Shown here piece after piece: positions 45,655 through 55,253 of a stretch of DNA of 64,000 bases. A program made the translations under genes and the position numbers. The first letter of the stretch is position 1. Each line of letters opens with the position of its first letter. Origin of the DNA: Bacteroidales bacterium (GTDB lineage: Bacteria > Bacteroidota > Bacteroidia > Bacteroidales > UBA7332); contig JAQTZA010000010.1 in the NCBI GenBank assembly GCA_028687995.1, positions 1 through 64,000 on the forward strand. The letters are read 5' to 3'. The notes below the pieces were generated by a model. That model made no database searches. It was given only the letters and a program-made list of their open reading frames with translations, and was not told where the DNA came from.

Positions 45655-46725
45655 CTATTTTTCTTGAAGAATTCGTTGATAAAGTTGAAACAATTGTTCT
45701 CCAATCACCTCTTCTGATAAATTATCCTGAACATAATTTACGTTTCTCAATGATAGTTGATTATCGAAAGCTTTGTTTTCGACTTCTCGTAAAACTATTT
45801 CAATAGAACTGACATCTGGAGACACCTCATACCCAAGTTTTTGGGCGAAAACATCGGGGAAGTTACAACCTTCTGATATGATTGGAATAGCACCGTAACT
45901 CATTGCCTCCACTACACTAGTGGGAAATCCTTCACTAAAAGATGGCAGTAGGTAATAGTGTGCTTTTTCCAATAATCGAACTTTATCCACTCCATAAACC
46001 GTTCCGACGTATTCTATATTTTTGGACAAAAAAGGCTTTATTTTTTCCAATTCTCCTTCGTCAGGCCCAGCAATAATAAGTTTTGCAGTTGGATGATTAG
46101 ACATCACTCTCGACCATGCTTCCGCAAGGAACACAATTCCCTTTTTCTTTTGAAGTCTCGCTAAAAAAAGGAAATTCAGGCTATCTGTTGGCTTTTTATC
46201 AAATGAAACTCCTTCCGTTTTCACACCGTTAAAAATTCGCTCAACCTTAGGAAACATTTTCTTCAGGTTTTCGCATTCAATATCTGACACAGCACGAATC
46301 AAATCGACTTTTTTCAGATAACGACCTTCGAACAGCTTTATATAAACTTTTTTCTGAAAACCTTTGGTCGTGAAAGCATAAGGTTCGAACATGCCGTGCG
46401 GCAGATGAATCCACCTATATTTTAGTTTTTTTGCCCAGTATCCCAATTTAGTAGGTTCGAGCCAAGCTCCATGAGTAACAATAATGGTATCTTGAGTATT
46501 ATATTTTGAAATCCATTTCTCAAATCCAGCTTTTGTTTTCTTCTCTTTATCAAAGTAGAAAAATGGAACTTCAATATTCTGAAAATCAGTAGTCGATGGA
46601 TTACAAATCCACATTTCTGAATCAACTTTATGCGATTTTTTTAGATAATCTGTGCCAAACAGTGCGGCATTCCAAACACCAAAGTTAATTTTACTAATTG
46701 ATGAGACGATATTGATTACTTTCAT
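45655..46725 (-). CDS. GT4-family glycosyltransferase
   Basis: A 356-residue GT-B enzyme. The acceptor half has VNFGVW-like start (INFGVWNAALFG) and HLPHGMFEPYAF. The donor half has FLFLARLQKKKGI, KLIIAGPDEGELE, YVGTVYG and FSEGFPTSVVEAMSYGAIPI, with the EX7E motif. The IHLPHGMFEPYA motif occurs in enzymes that use fucose, mannose or rhamnose donors, but I cannot assign one. Confidence 0.88.
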   Translation of the reverse strand: MKVINIVSSISKINFGVWNAALFGTDYLKKSHKVDSEMWICNPSTTDFQNIEVPFFYFDKEKKTKAGFEKWISKYNTQDTIIVTHGAWLEPTKLGYWAKKLKYRWIHLPHGMFEPYAFTTKGFQKKVYIKLFEGRYLKKVDLIRAVSDIECENLKKMFPKVERIFNGVKTEGVSFDKKPTDSLNFLFLARLQKKKGIVFLAEAWSRVMSNHPTAKLIIAGPDEGELEKIKPFLSKNIEYVGTVYGVDKVRLLEKAHYYLLPSFSEGFPTSVVEAMSYGAIPIISEGCNFPDVFAQKLGYEVSPDVSSIEIVLREVENKAFDNQLSLRNVNYVQDNLSEEVIGEQLFQLYQRILQEK

Positions 46726-46757
46726 CTTTTACTCCTTACTTTTTTGGTTGCTCTTTT

Positions 46758-47804
46758 TCAATAGGGTCTTTTCAACGGCGATAGTAAAGCTGCAGTTGCA
46801 ATATCAGGAGTAATACTCGTTGAGAGTTCTCTGCTCCTCTTTCCATATTCAAAAAGAGTATTTGCATCGGCATCAATAATCTTCTGCATTGCTTCGGCTA
46901 ATTCTTCTGCTGATTTAGGATTCACTACAAATCCATTGTAGTTATTCATCACAAAATGATCAGATGCACCACACGAGTTGGTCACAATTAAGGGCAATCC
47001 TGCAGCTGCAAACTCATGAATAACAAGCGCCCACGGCTCAAAAATAGATGCTAAAACAAAGCATGATGAGCGATCTGCAATTTCCAACAAATCATTCTGG
47101 TTAGAAAAATCCTTTACTAGCACATCGGCAGGATATTGAAATTCATTTTTCAAAGGTCCATTGCCAACAAGAGTAAGTGTTGCTCCATTTTTACGCTCAA
47201 TCTTCGACCAAGCGTTAAGCAAATAATCGAGACCTTTCACTTTTGCAAAACGACCGACAAAGAGAAAATTTCTTGCCACTGAAAATTTTTCTACGGTTAA
47301 CTTTTGGCTTAAAAAAAGATCGGTATCTGCTGAATAGAGTGGCCACGAAACTTTGTCATTCGTAAAACCAAGTCTTTTAGCACCTTCAAATTGACGAAAA
47401 CCTGCTACCAACATGTGTGAAGCATAAAGTTTATGACGAAACCAAGAAGTGAGCACATTCACCCACTGCTTTCCGCCAATCCACTGAGTGTCAGATCCCA
47501 TTACCACTGGTGTGTTAAACTTACGTCGCAACATCATCGATGTTCTGTTGTAAATCACTGTGGTTCGTCCATTCAAATAGACCAATTCGGGTTTCAGTTG
47601 TAAAGCAAAATCATTGAGAGAGTGCTGATTGAAACTATCTTTAGTATAAAATTCAACACCTTCTAACTTTGGTGGTTGATAAGGAGTCAATTTATTACCT
47701 GTATCATGAACCACTATCACATGGAATCCCCAATCAACCATTTTCCTTAAAATGGGTATATTGTAAGGCATTATTTCTCTGTACAGATATAGTATATTTC
47801 TCAT
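46758..47804 (-). CDS. GT4-family glycosyltransferase
   Basis: A 348-residue GT-B enzyme. The donor domain has NFLFVGRFAKVKGLDYLLNAW, LTLVGNGPLKNEF and ASIFEPWALVIHEFAAAGLPLIV with an intact EX7E motif. The N-terminal half contains LVYLNGRTTVIY and VMGSDTQW, similar to capsule-locus GT4 enzymes. Donor and acceptor unknown. Gap of 27 nt to the next upstream gene. Confidence 0.87.
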   Translation of the reverse strand: MRNILYLYREIMPYNIPILRKMVDWGFHVIVVHDTGNKLTPYQPPKLEGVEFYTKDSFNQHSLNDFALQLKPELVYLNGRTTVIYNRTSMMLRRKFNTPVVMGSDTQWIGGKQWVNVLTSWFRHKLYASHMLVAGFRQFEGAKRLGFTNDKVSWPLYSADTDLFLSQKLTVEKFSVARNFLFVGRFAKVKGLDYLLNAWSKIERKNGATLTLVGNGPLKNEFQYPADVLVKDFSNQNDLLEIADRSSCFVLASIFEPWALVIHEFAAAGLPLIVTNSCGASDHFVMNNYNGFVVNPKSAEELAEAMQKIIDADANTLFEYGKRSRELSTSITPDIATAALLSPLKRPY

Positions 47805-47831
47805 CTTTTCGTCTAAATCAACAAATCTGAA

Positions 47832-48887
47832 TTATTCAAATATAAACTCTTCATATCTTTTTGCCAAAACTTCAAAACGATTTGTATCATTTATTTTGGA
47901 GGCATTTTCAGCTAGTTTATTTCGCAAATCTTCATTTGCAATCAATATTGCAATAATTTCGGCAAGCGCATTTTCATCACGAACGGGTACCAAAATCCCA
48001 TTTTCATTATTTGTGATAATCTCTGATGGGCCAGCCACACAATCTACGCTAATACAGGGCAATGACAACGACATAGCCTCAATCAATGCATTTGGATAAC
48101 CTTCAGTGAGTGACGACAGCACAAAAATACCCGATTTTGACAGCCATAAATCAACATCTTTTGAAAATCCTGCAAAAATAACTTTTTCACTAATGCCTAA
48201 TTCATCAGCAAGTGTTTTCATCTCTTGTTCAAGATAACCCCCACCAACAATGGCTAGTTTCCAATCGGCAGTATCTGCTTTTGCAAAGGCTTTTAAAAGA
48301 TACTCATGCCCTTTTTCGGGAACCATTCGCCCAACAGTAACTACGATTTTCTCCTTCGGAACCTCCTGACGATGAATTTCTCTCAGGAAATTTGGAATAA
48401 CGGTGATTCGCTTGTGGCCAATCCTTTGTTCATAGATTCCTTTTGCAAAATAGGTTTGAGCAATCATTCCATCGGCCGTCTTATAAAGCAAATTGCGGAT
48501 AGTTTGATAACCTTTAAACAGCGATCGAAGTGGACTTGCGCGATTTGAAATGATAATTTTATATTTTTTCTTTTGCAAAATTAGCGAAAACAAAAAAAGA
48601 GAAATATAACCCAGAATAAAAAGTCTGTCAGGATTGATTTGTTTTATCGCTTTAGGAATAAAAAAGATTAATAAAAATAGATAGGCAAAGCGATTCATTT
48701 TTTCTCTGTTAAATTCGGGAGAAACAATTTTCGCTTTTGAATCTATTTCGTAGAAAACATCACCACTGAACAACAGTAGGAATGTAACGGAGTATCCTTT
48801 CTGTGCAAAATAATTACCTAATAAGGCAGCCGTTCTTTCTGTTCCGCCACAGCCTAATGCAGGTAGAGCAATACAAATTTTTTTCAT
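47832..48887 (-). CDS. GT4-family glycosyltransferase
   Basis: A 351-residue GT-B enzyme beginning ICIALPALGCGGTERTAALLGNYFAQKGY, the typical GGxER nucleotide-sugar transferase start. The donor half has VVTVGRMVPEKGHEYLLKAF, LAIVGGGYLEQEMK, VIFAGFSKDVDLWLSKS and SLTEGYPNALIEAMSLSLPCI, with an intact EX7E motif. It resembles GalNAc/Glc transferases of the PglA/PglH/WbpY type, but specificity cannot be fixed. The start overlaps the stop of the ATP-grasp gene by 4 nt. Confidence 0.9.
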   Translation of the reverse strand: MKKICIALPALGCGGTERTAALLGNYFAQKGYSVTFLLLFSGDVFYEIDSKAKIVSPEFNREKMNRFAYLFLLIFFIPKAIKQINPDRLFILGYISLFLFSLILQKKKYKIIISNRASPLRSLFKGYQTIRNLLYKTADGMIAQTYFAKGIYEQRIGHKRITVIPNFLREIHRQEVPKEKIVVTVGRMVPEKGHEYLLKAFAKADTADWKLAIVGGGYLEQEMKTLADELGISEKVIFAGFSKDVDLWLSKSGIFVLSSLTEGYPNALIEAMSLSLPCISVDCVAGPSEIITNNENGILVPVRDENALAEIIAILIANEDLRNKLAENASKINDTNRFEVLAKRYEEFIFE

Positions 48888-49915
48888 TCTTTGTTATTTG
48901 ATTTTCTCATCACCAAATCCACCATCCATTCTTGCGGATTAAACGGACCTTCGTGCCACTTCATATCCGATGTCCAATAACCGACACATCGGTCATATCC
49001 TCCAACAGCAAAGCCATAACTTATTTCCACGATAAGTGGATTATTGTCCAAATAGACATAATCTAGAGCTAGACATTGCGTTTTTAGCTTCTCAGCCACA
49101 TCAAACGAGAGTTGAATCGTTTTATCGTCAAATAGAGCCTTTTCGTAGTGAATTTCGCCACTACCCGAAGCCCTAAAATCATTTTTTCGAACCATTCGTT
49201 TGATGGCAAATGCTTTATCATCAATCACAACCACACGAATATCGTGATCGTTATTCGGAATAAAATCTTGAAAATAGACATAACCCTTTTCTTTGCCGGC
49301 CATCTTAGCAAAATTGGTGGTATGAAAAAGCCGAATCACTCCTTTAAAAACGTCAAACAAATTGGTTTTACCGCGTTGGTATTTTTCAATACGATCTTGT
49401 AGATTCGCCCAAGCATCGTATTGGCTGAATCCAGAACTAAATGCTTTTTTAATCAATTTTCTGGCATCCGCATTTGTTTTGGCAATTTTCACATTCGAGG
49501 ATCCAGCTCCTCCTCTCAACTTGAAAACTTTCGGAAAGATGGTATGTTCCGCCCAATTCAATGCCTCTTTTTTACTATAGAAAACATAAGACGGTACTAA
49601 GGGAGCATCAATCGCCTCAAGAAGGTATTTCTGACCAACTTTGTCGTCGAAATGCCAAACTGTTTCAAAATCAGGAAAAATTGTCTTCCCCATCGATTCT
49701 ACCGAATACAAGAGCTGCTTTGCAAACAACACATCACGAGGACTGGCATGATAAAAATGCCACATCAAAGCATCGCAATCACTTAGCTGTGTTATGATAT
49801 CATTCTGATAACAATTCACCAATTTATAAAGGATATTTTGCTTTTCGCAATACGTAATCCACCGATCTGAGAAACTATCCTTATTTTTATGAATGCCAAT
49901 TTTCATCTTTTCCAT
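48884..49915 (-). CDS. RimK-like ATP-grasp ligase in the glycan operon
   Basis: A 343-residue ATP-grasp protein. FPKVFKLRGGAGSSNVKI (residues ~127-144) is the nucleotide-binding glycine-rich loop. YVYFQDFIPNNDHDIRVVVIDDKAFAIKRMVRKND is the central strand-helix with metal/ATP contacts, and NPLIVEISYGFAVGG the final metal-binding acidic motif. Family members join a carboxylate to an amine through an acyl-phosphate. The start overlaps the end of the AsnB-like gene by 29 nt (20 nt if translation starts at Met4). I infer peptide or amino-acid linkage to a uronic acid or amino sugar; known polysaccharide ATP-grasp ligases make such amides. Confidence 0.82.
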   Translation of the reverse strand: MEKMKIGIHKNKDSFSDRWITYCEKQNILYKLVNCYQNDIITQLSDCDALMWHFYHASPRDVLFAKQLLYSVESMGKTIFPDFETVWHFDDKVGQKYLLEAIDAPLVPSYVFYSKKEALNWAEHTIFPKVFKLRGGAGSSNVKIAKTNADARKLIKKAFSSGFSQYDAWANLQDRIEKYQRGKTNLFDVFKGVIRLFHTTNFAKMAGKEKGYVYFQDFIPNNDHDIRVVVIDDKAFAIKRMVRKNDFRASGSGEIHYEKALFDDKTIQLSFDVAEKLKTQCLALDYVYLDNNPLIVEISYGFAVGGYDRCVGYWTSDMKWHEGPFNPQEWMVDLVMRKSNNKE

Positions 49916-51797
49916 CTAAATAAGTTAATGCCCAAATTTCGAATGCGACGACAATCCACAACGACTCTATTTCGTTATATTTCAATGTTTTAATATTGTT
50001 CACCCAACGCTCTACCAGTTGATAGTTGAAAATTCCACGACGTTTAAGTGACGGTAAAATCTCATCCCGCAAATACTCTTTCATGAAATTATTTGCAAAA
50101 AACTGCTTCAAAGGAATGCCAAATCCCATTTTATCTCTGAAAGAAAACTCTTCACCTAATACATCAGCCGTCAGCAGTTTCAGCAGGTATTTTTCGCTAT
50201 TCTTCACTCCTTTTTGAGGCATCAACAGGCGCTCTGGTAATCGGAACGAAGCATCAAGCACATCATTATCCAAAAAAGGAACTCTATTTTCAATGGAATG
50301 AGCCATCGACATTTTGTCCTGACGAATCAATAAATCGGGCAAATAGGTCTGAATTTCATATTTAACTTGTTTGTCAAAGATGGAACCTTTGAGTTGAGAA
50401 TATATTGCCTTCCGAGACTCCAACGCTTTATCTACATCAAATGTTTTAACCAATTGGTCGGCCATATTCAACGGCATAAAGGACGTTGCCATTATGGCTC
50501 TAGTGTCTGCACTCAAATAGTCAAAAGTTTTTGATAAATTGGGCGTCGTTTTGGCGATATGGTTAACCAAATACTTAGCCTTCCAAGGATTACAAATATG
50601 ATTGAAGCGGCTATAACCACCAAAAACCTCGTCAGCTCCTTCACCACTCAATAATACGGTTACATATTCCTTCGCACGCTGTGCTAGAAGAAAGATTCCA
50701 ATTGTATTGGGGTGATTAATCGGTGATTCGAAATGAAACGTCGCTTTCTGAATATTTTTCAAATAATAGTCGTCATCTAGGAGGAATTTATGCGACTCAA
50801 TGTCCAATTTATCAGTTACATAATCTATGAATTTCTCTTCGCTAAATCGGTGATCATCAAAGATAATTGACACGCTTTCGAATAGATTTCCCTTATCTGT
50901 TTTGTTTGCCAAATAGGTAACCAAGGAAGAATCAACTCCACCCGAAAGTTGACATCCTAACTTTACATCACTCATCAATTGGCGATTCACACTCTTCGAC
51001 AAAGAATCAGACAATGCAGTCTTGTATTGTTCGATTCCGTCGGTCGATTCTTGGCGTGAATAACTATTTACATTAAAATATGAGGTGTTTTGAACTCCTT
51101 TTTCTGGATGATAAGACAAATATTGCCCCGGTTCCAAAGATTCAATTCCTTTGAGTAAAGTACCCGACACATTCGTCCGAAAAAGTAAATATTCGTTTAA
51201 CTGAGACTCGTCTAACTGATAAGAAAAATTATCGAGACAATAGAAGCTTTTGAATTCGGAAGAAAATGCAAGGATATCGTTAGTATGCAAATAATACATC
51301 GGTTTGATACCTAATCTATCTCGAATAATATAAGTCGTTGAAATTCTGAAATCAACTATCACAATAGCAAACATTCCATTTAAACGGGATAACATTCCGT
51401 CTAAACCATATTCTAAATAGAGTGCTAATACGACTTCAGTGTCACTTGTTCCTTTAAATGGATAGTTTAATCTGGGTTTGTAATCAAACACATTATAGAC
51501 TTCTCCATTTAAAGCTAAAACTACCTGACCATCGTCACTCGTCATTGGTTGATGCCCAGCAGGAGTTAAATCCAAAATACTTAAACGATTAAATCCTAAA
51601 ATACCATTGAATTGACTATCTACAGATTCATTCTGCGAAATGGACAACTCTTTTGACTCCTTTGTTTTTAGGCTAAAAGCTCTTATTCCCGAATCATCTG
51701 GTCCCCGATGTTTTTGAATGGCAAGCATCTTTCGATTTATTGCATTCGACTTGATGGGTTCCCCATTTATATTAATATATCCCGCTATACCACACAT
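49887..51797 (-). CDS. asnB: Asparagine synthetase B-like glutamine amidotransferase
   Basis: A 636-residue class II amidotransferase plus synthetase. The mature N-terminal Cys2 (MCGIAGYI) is the glutaminase nucleophile, with HRGPDDSGI, LNGEVYN and FKGTSDTEV following. The ATP-PPi domain has the PP-loop SGGVDSS (about residues 283-289) and LSGEGADEVFGGYSRF. MAHSIENRVPFLD and DKMGFGIP follow. Copies in O-antigen/capsule loci usually amidate a uronic acid of the glycan (as WbpS-type enzymes do) rather than making asparagine. Paired with the ATP-grasp gene, a glycan-amide function is more likely. Confidence 0.92.
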   Translation of the reverse strand: MCGIAGYININGEPIKSNAINRKMLAIQKHRGPDDSGIRAFSLKTKESKELSISQNESVDSQFNGILGFNRLSILDLTPAGHQPMTSDDGQVVLALNGEVYNVFDYKPRLNYPFKGTSDTEVVLALYLEYGLDGMLSRLNGMFAIVIVDFRISTTYIIRDRLGIKPMYYLHTNDILAFSSEFKSFYCLDNFSYQLDESQLNEYLLFRTNVSGTLLKGIESLEPGQYLSYHPEKGVQNTSYFNVNSYSRQESTDGIEQYKTALSDSLSKSVNRQLMSDVKLGCQLSGGVDSSLVTYLANKTDKGNLFESVSIIFDDHRFSEEKFIDYVTDKLDIESHKFLLDDDYYLKNIQKATFHFESPINHPNTIGIFLLAQRAKEYVTVLLSGEGADEVFGGYSRFNHICNPWKAKYLVNHIAKTTPNLSKTFDYLSADTRAIMATSFMPLNMADQLVKTFDVDKALESRKAIYSQLKGSIFDKQVKYEIQTYLPDLLIRQDKMSMAHSIENRVPFLDNDVLDASFRLPERLLMPQKGVKNSEKYLLKLLTADVLGEEFSFRDKMGFGIPLKQFFANNFMKEYLRDEILPSLKRRGIFNYQLVERWVNNIKTLKYNEIESLWIVVAFEIWALTYLDGKDENWHS

Positions 51798-51842
51798 AAA
51801 TTTTCATCACTAGAAATCAACCAAAACGGTCAATTTTCATAA

Positions 51843-52979
51843 TTATTTTCGATATTTATCTAACATTCTCAACAGCACATCCCTGTGGGAATCACATCTA
51901 ATCAAGTTCAAATATAACAATCTTTTTCGGTTGTTCAGTAAGCGAGGAAACAATCCGAGTGATTTTAGCTTGTGAATATACTTGCCCCAATAGGGTTCGA
52001 TAAAGGCATCGTACATATTTTCAACACTTTTGCAATACGCTTGAAATTCATTTTCTAACCGAATATCATCAGCAATAATTTGCGATAAATTTTCAATTTT
52101 CTCGTTAAAAGCGGATGATTCGATCTTCGACAAACGGAAAACACCGGGTGTTTCATTTCCTTGTTTCAAAGGGATAATCTCAAAATTAACCCTGTCAGTC
52201 AATAACAGTTTTACAACGTAACCTTCGTTCCAATCTCCATTTTTTTTCTCAGGATTGTCATAGACAAAATTACCTAAACCATAAAAAATCGGTTTTTCTT
52301 TATAAACCTCATATCCGCTAAAGCAATGAGTATGATGAGCAATTACCGCATCCACTCCTACATCCACGAAAAATCGATACAGCTCCTTTGTTCTAGGTGA
52401 TGGGAGATGAAAAAATTCGTTACCTGCATGAGCAACGAGAATCACAAAATCACACTCCGATTTCGCTTGTTGTATATCGTAGAAATTATGAATTGGAAAT
52501 ACCGGATTTGCCTGAACTTCACTTTGGGGAGTAGAGAGAAACTCGTTGTCGCTAAAATTAAGTATGGCTATTTTTTTTCCTTTTATCTCTTTCACAAAAT
52601 AGGCTCTAGCTTCCTCTTGATTTCGTCCAATGCCTACAGTTTCTATGTTTGAATTCTTACATAATTTAAGTGTATCCTCAACCCCCTCTTCGCCCAAATC
52701 TAAAATATGATTATTAGCCATCGCTACCAAATCAATCTTGGCAAACGAAAGCAAATTTATACAATCGGGATGAGCATATTGATGTGGTCCTGTTTTTTTC
52801 ATACGATAAGAACTCATTGATAAAGGACATTCCATATCGGTCACATTCAAATCATTTTCTTCAAAGACAGATTGAAAATCGTTGAAAACAGCCTCGTATT
52901 TTTTATTTAAAGCAAGAGATTCCACTCTATTTATCGGACAAAAATCTCCCGTAATTAATATCGATATTTCGCTTTGCAT
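51843..52979 (-). CDS. CapA-family (PGA_cap) metallophosphatase-like protein
   Basis: A 378-residue protein of the CapA/poly-gamma-glutamate family, a calcineurin-like fold. It has ITGDFCPINR, MECPLSMSS, MANNHILDLGEEGVEDTL, LVAHAGNEF and IAHHTHCFSGYEVY, which are the expected metal-binding Asp/Asn/His motifs. PIFYGLGNFVYDNPE is a typical family end. No signal peptide or N-terminal anchor is visible, unlike Bacillus CapA. The family occurs in many capsule operons; the activity on sugar is not known. Confidence 0.88.
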   Translation of the reverse strand: MQSEISILITGDFCPINRVESLALNKKYEAVFNDFQSVFEENDLNVTDMECPLSMSSYRMKKTGPHQYAHPDCINLLSFAKIDLVAMANNHILDLGEEGVEDTLKLCKNSNIETVGIGRNQEEARAYFVKEIKGKKIAILNFSDNEFLSTPQSEVQANPVFPIHNFYDIQQAKSECDFVILVAHAGNEFFHLPSPRTKELYRFFVDVGVDAVIAHHTHCFSGYEVYKEKPIFYGLGNFVYDNPEKKNGDWNEGYVVKLLLTDRVNFEIIPLKQGNETPGVFRLSKIESSAFNEKIENLSQIIADDIRLENEFQAYCKSVENMYDAFIEPYWGKYIHKLKSLGLFPRLLNNRKRLLYLNLIRCDSHRDVLLRMLDKYRK

Positions 52980-52993
52980 TTTGCTATTAGTTT

Positions 52994-54121
52994 TTATAAT
53001 CTAAATTCTTTCTCTTCCATCAAATCACCCAATTGATCTGAAGTCATGAATTCCACATCAGGCCATTTAGTCATAATTCGTTTCAACAATTGTGTCAAAA
53101 GTTTCAGATTTACATCTCTATTACGTTCGTCCAACGATCCCATATAATTGATTCGATGTGAAGTAATAATTACTGGCTTATTCCATCGAAAAGCTGAATC
53201 AATCGTTTGAAGCGTATAATCAACCCAATCAGATTTTGGAATAAGCGATGGTTCAAAAATACCGTTTCTCACTAGGTAACGTTGACCCAAATCATTCTTT
53301 TCACCCATATAATGATTAATTGTATTGTAAACTTCATTTTCACCAGTTGGAACATACTGTTTACGACTCCCTTGCAAATAGATTATTCCCGCCTCTTTGA
53401 GAGAAGATTCAATTCGTTTATCCCACACATAGCATGGAGCTATAAATGATTTTGACCGATAGCCAAATAACAATTCAAATAGATTCAACCCATCCTTTAA
53501 CGTATGGATTTGTTGCTCAATTTCATTTTCTGAATCAAAATCAAAAGCCTCCATAAAACTATAATCACTTTTACCAGAATAGGTCGATTTCTGGTTAAAG
53601 GAAAAATGTACATCCTCGTCTTTATTTTGAAGCCTTTTCAGCCATCTGTTTATATTCAAGTGTTCCCGACCATGAAATTGTGGGTGGAAAACTCCATTTA
53701 TTTCACCCTGTTTGTATAAATCAAGCACTCGGTTCGAATTTGGATAATTGGAAATAGTAGTTGAAATTGGTTCGTAGAAATATTGTTTAAACCCAGAGTC
53801 CTCTATTCTAGTAAAATCGGGATTAGCGACTATTGTATTAGCGGTAATAACTGGATGCTTCGAATTCTTATCCGAAAACGCCGATAAAACGTCAAAAAAC
53901 AACTCCAAATCATCGTTTGATTCCAGAGCATCCAATCGATTATAGTCACTTTTATCCACAGGGTATCCTTTTTCAAGATAATGAGAATAGACCTCTTTCG
54001 ATGGCATACGAATACTCCCCCAATCGTCAGATTCAAAAACGACAATTTTTCTTTTTGTCTTCCAACCTTTTAAATTATGAGCATCCCGGATAATCCCTTT
54101 TATGATATTCTTGATAAACAT
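52994..54121 (-). CDS. Polysaccharide deacetylase-like protein, tandem copy 1
   Basis: A 375-residue protein. VVFESDDWGSIRMPS (residues ~26-40) resembles the CE4 motif with the Asp pair, HPQFHGREHLNINRWL has H-x3-H, and PVIITSHRINYMGSLDERNR a late His. SKSFIAPCYVWD fits motif 3. No signal peptide, so probably cytoplasmic and active on a lipid- or nucleotide-linked sugar. It is followed 16 nt upstream by a paralogue with the same motif order; the two clearly arose by duplication. Confidence 0.8.
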   Translation of the reverse strand: MFIKNIIKGIIRDAHNLKGWKTKRKIVVFESDDWGSIRMPSKEVYSHYLEKGYPVDKSDYNRLDALESNDDLELFFDVLSAFSDKNSKHPVITANTIVANPDFTRIEDSGFKQYFYEPISTTISNYPNSNRVLDLYKQGEINGVFHPQFHGREHLNINRWLKRLQNKDEDVHFSFNQKSTYSGKSDYSFMEAFDFDSENEIEQQIHTLKDGLNLFELLFGYRSKSFIAPCYVWDKRIESSLKEAGIIYLQGSRKQYVPTGENEVYNTINHYMGEKNDLGQRYLVRNGIFEPSLIPKSDWVDYTLQTIDSAFRWNKPVIITSHRINYMGSLDERNRDVNLKLLTQLLKRIMTKWPDVEFMTSDQLGDLMEEKEFRL

Positions 54122-54137
54122 TTCTCTGTTTAATATT

Positions 54138-55253
54138 TTACTTAGACATTAAATCGCCCAGTTGATCGGTTGTCATAAATTCAACATCAGGCCATTTTTT
54201 TACAATTGATTCAAGCAACGTTTTTAGTTGACTCAATCCATTTGTGCGATTTTGCGGATCCAATGCTCCAATGTAATTCACCCTATGACTGGTGATAACT
54301 GCCGGTTTTCTATTTTTAAATGCAAAATCGATATCCGACATACAAGAATCTGCCCAATCTTTTCCTCCCATGCACGGTTCAAAAAAACAATTTCGCAAAA
54401 TATACCGTTGATTAAATCTATTTTTTTGACCTAAATAGTGGAAGACTCGTCTCGATTTCCCTCCACCAACAGGCTCATTTTGCAATCTTGAAGAGTACAT
54501 ATAACAAATACCTGACTCTGCAGCAACTTTTTCCAACGAATTGTTAAAAGGCCCATTCGTAGGAACAAAATAGCTCGCTTTGTATCCGAACAACTTTTCA
54601 AAAAGGATAAGTCCACTTCGAATGCTTTCCGCCTGTATCAACAAATCACTTGGATCAGAAAAATCAAAAGCTGCTTGATAAGAAATGTTAGTTTTCGACG
54701 TAGAGGCATTGTCATAACCCCAAAATTCGTGTTCAAAAGCTAATCGAGTATGCGCATCTCCATTTTGCAAATTTCGCAACCATTCACTTACATTCAAGTG
54801 CTCGCGTGCATGAAACTGTGGTATGAAGAGTTTATTTTCAATACCCTCTTTCCATAACTGAAAAGAATTCTCACATCCTTTTTGCCGTTTCAAAGTCTCG
54901 GTGAATGGTTCGTAATGGTAGTTTCTGAAATTATCTTCTTGGATTTTATCAAAATCGGGATTGGCGACAACTGAAACAGCTGTCATAACTGCTGTTTGTC
55001 GCTGACTGTCTTTTACAGAGTTTAGTACTTCAAATAAAGCCGACAAGTCATCTTCAGTTGCTAAAGAATCTTTCGTGTTATATATTTTATTGTCTCCGTT
55101 CGAAACAGCAACATTCTTATTTTTCAGTTTCTCGTACAATTCCAAAGATGGCATACGCTGGCTTCCCCAATCGTCAGATTCTAAAACAACGATCTTTCGA
55201 TGAGATTGCCAATCGGGTAGTTCAACTATTCTTTTTATGAATCTTCGTGTCAT
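54138..55253 (-). CDS. Polysaccharide deacetylase-like protein, tandem copy 2
   Basis: A 371-residue paralogue of the neighbouring gene. The corresponding motifs are VVLESDDWGSQRMPS, IPQFHAREHLNVSEWL and AVITSHRVNYIGALDPQNR, with similar spacing. The sequence between them differs substantially, so it may act on a different sugar or position. It directly abuts the EpsG-like gene (0-nt gap). Confidence 0.8.
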   Translation of the reverse strand: MTRRFIKRIVELPDWQSHRKIVVLESDDWGSQRMPSLELYEKLKNKNVAVSNGDNKIYNTKDSLATEDDLSALFEVLNSVKDSQRQTAVMTAVSVVANPDFDKIQEDNFRNYHYEPFTETLKRQKGCENSFQLWKEGIENKLFIPQFHAREHLNVSEWLRNLQNGDAHTRLAFEHEFWGYDNASTSKTNISYQAAFDFSDPSDLLIQAESIRSGLILFEKLFGYKASYFVPTNGPFNNSLEKVAAESGICYMYSSRLQNEPVGGGKSRRVFHYLGQKNRFNQRYILRNCFFEPCMGGKDWADSCMSDIDFAFKNRKPAVITSHRVNYIGALDPQNRTNGLSQLKTLLESIVKKWPDVEFMTTDQLGDLMSK

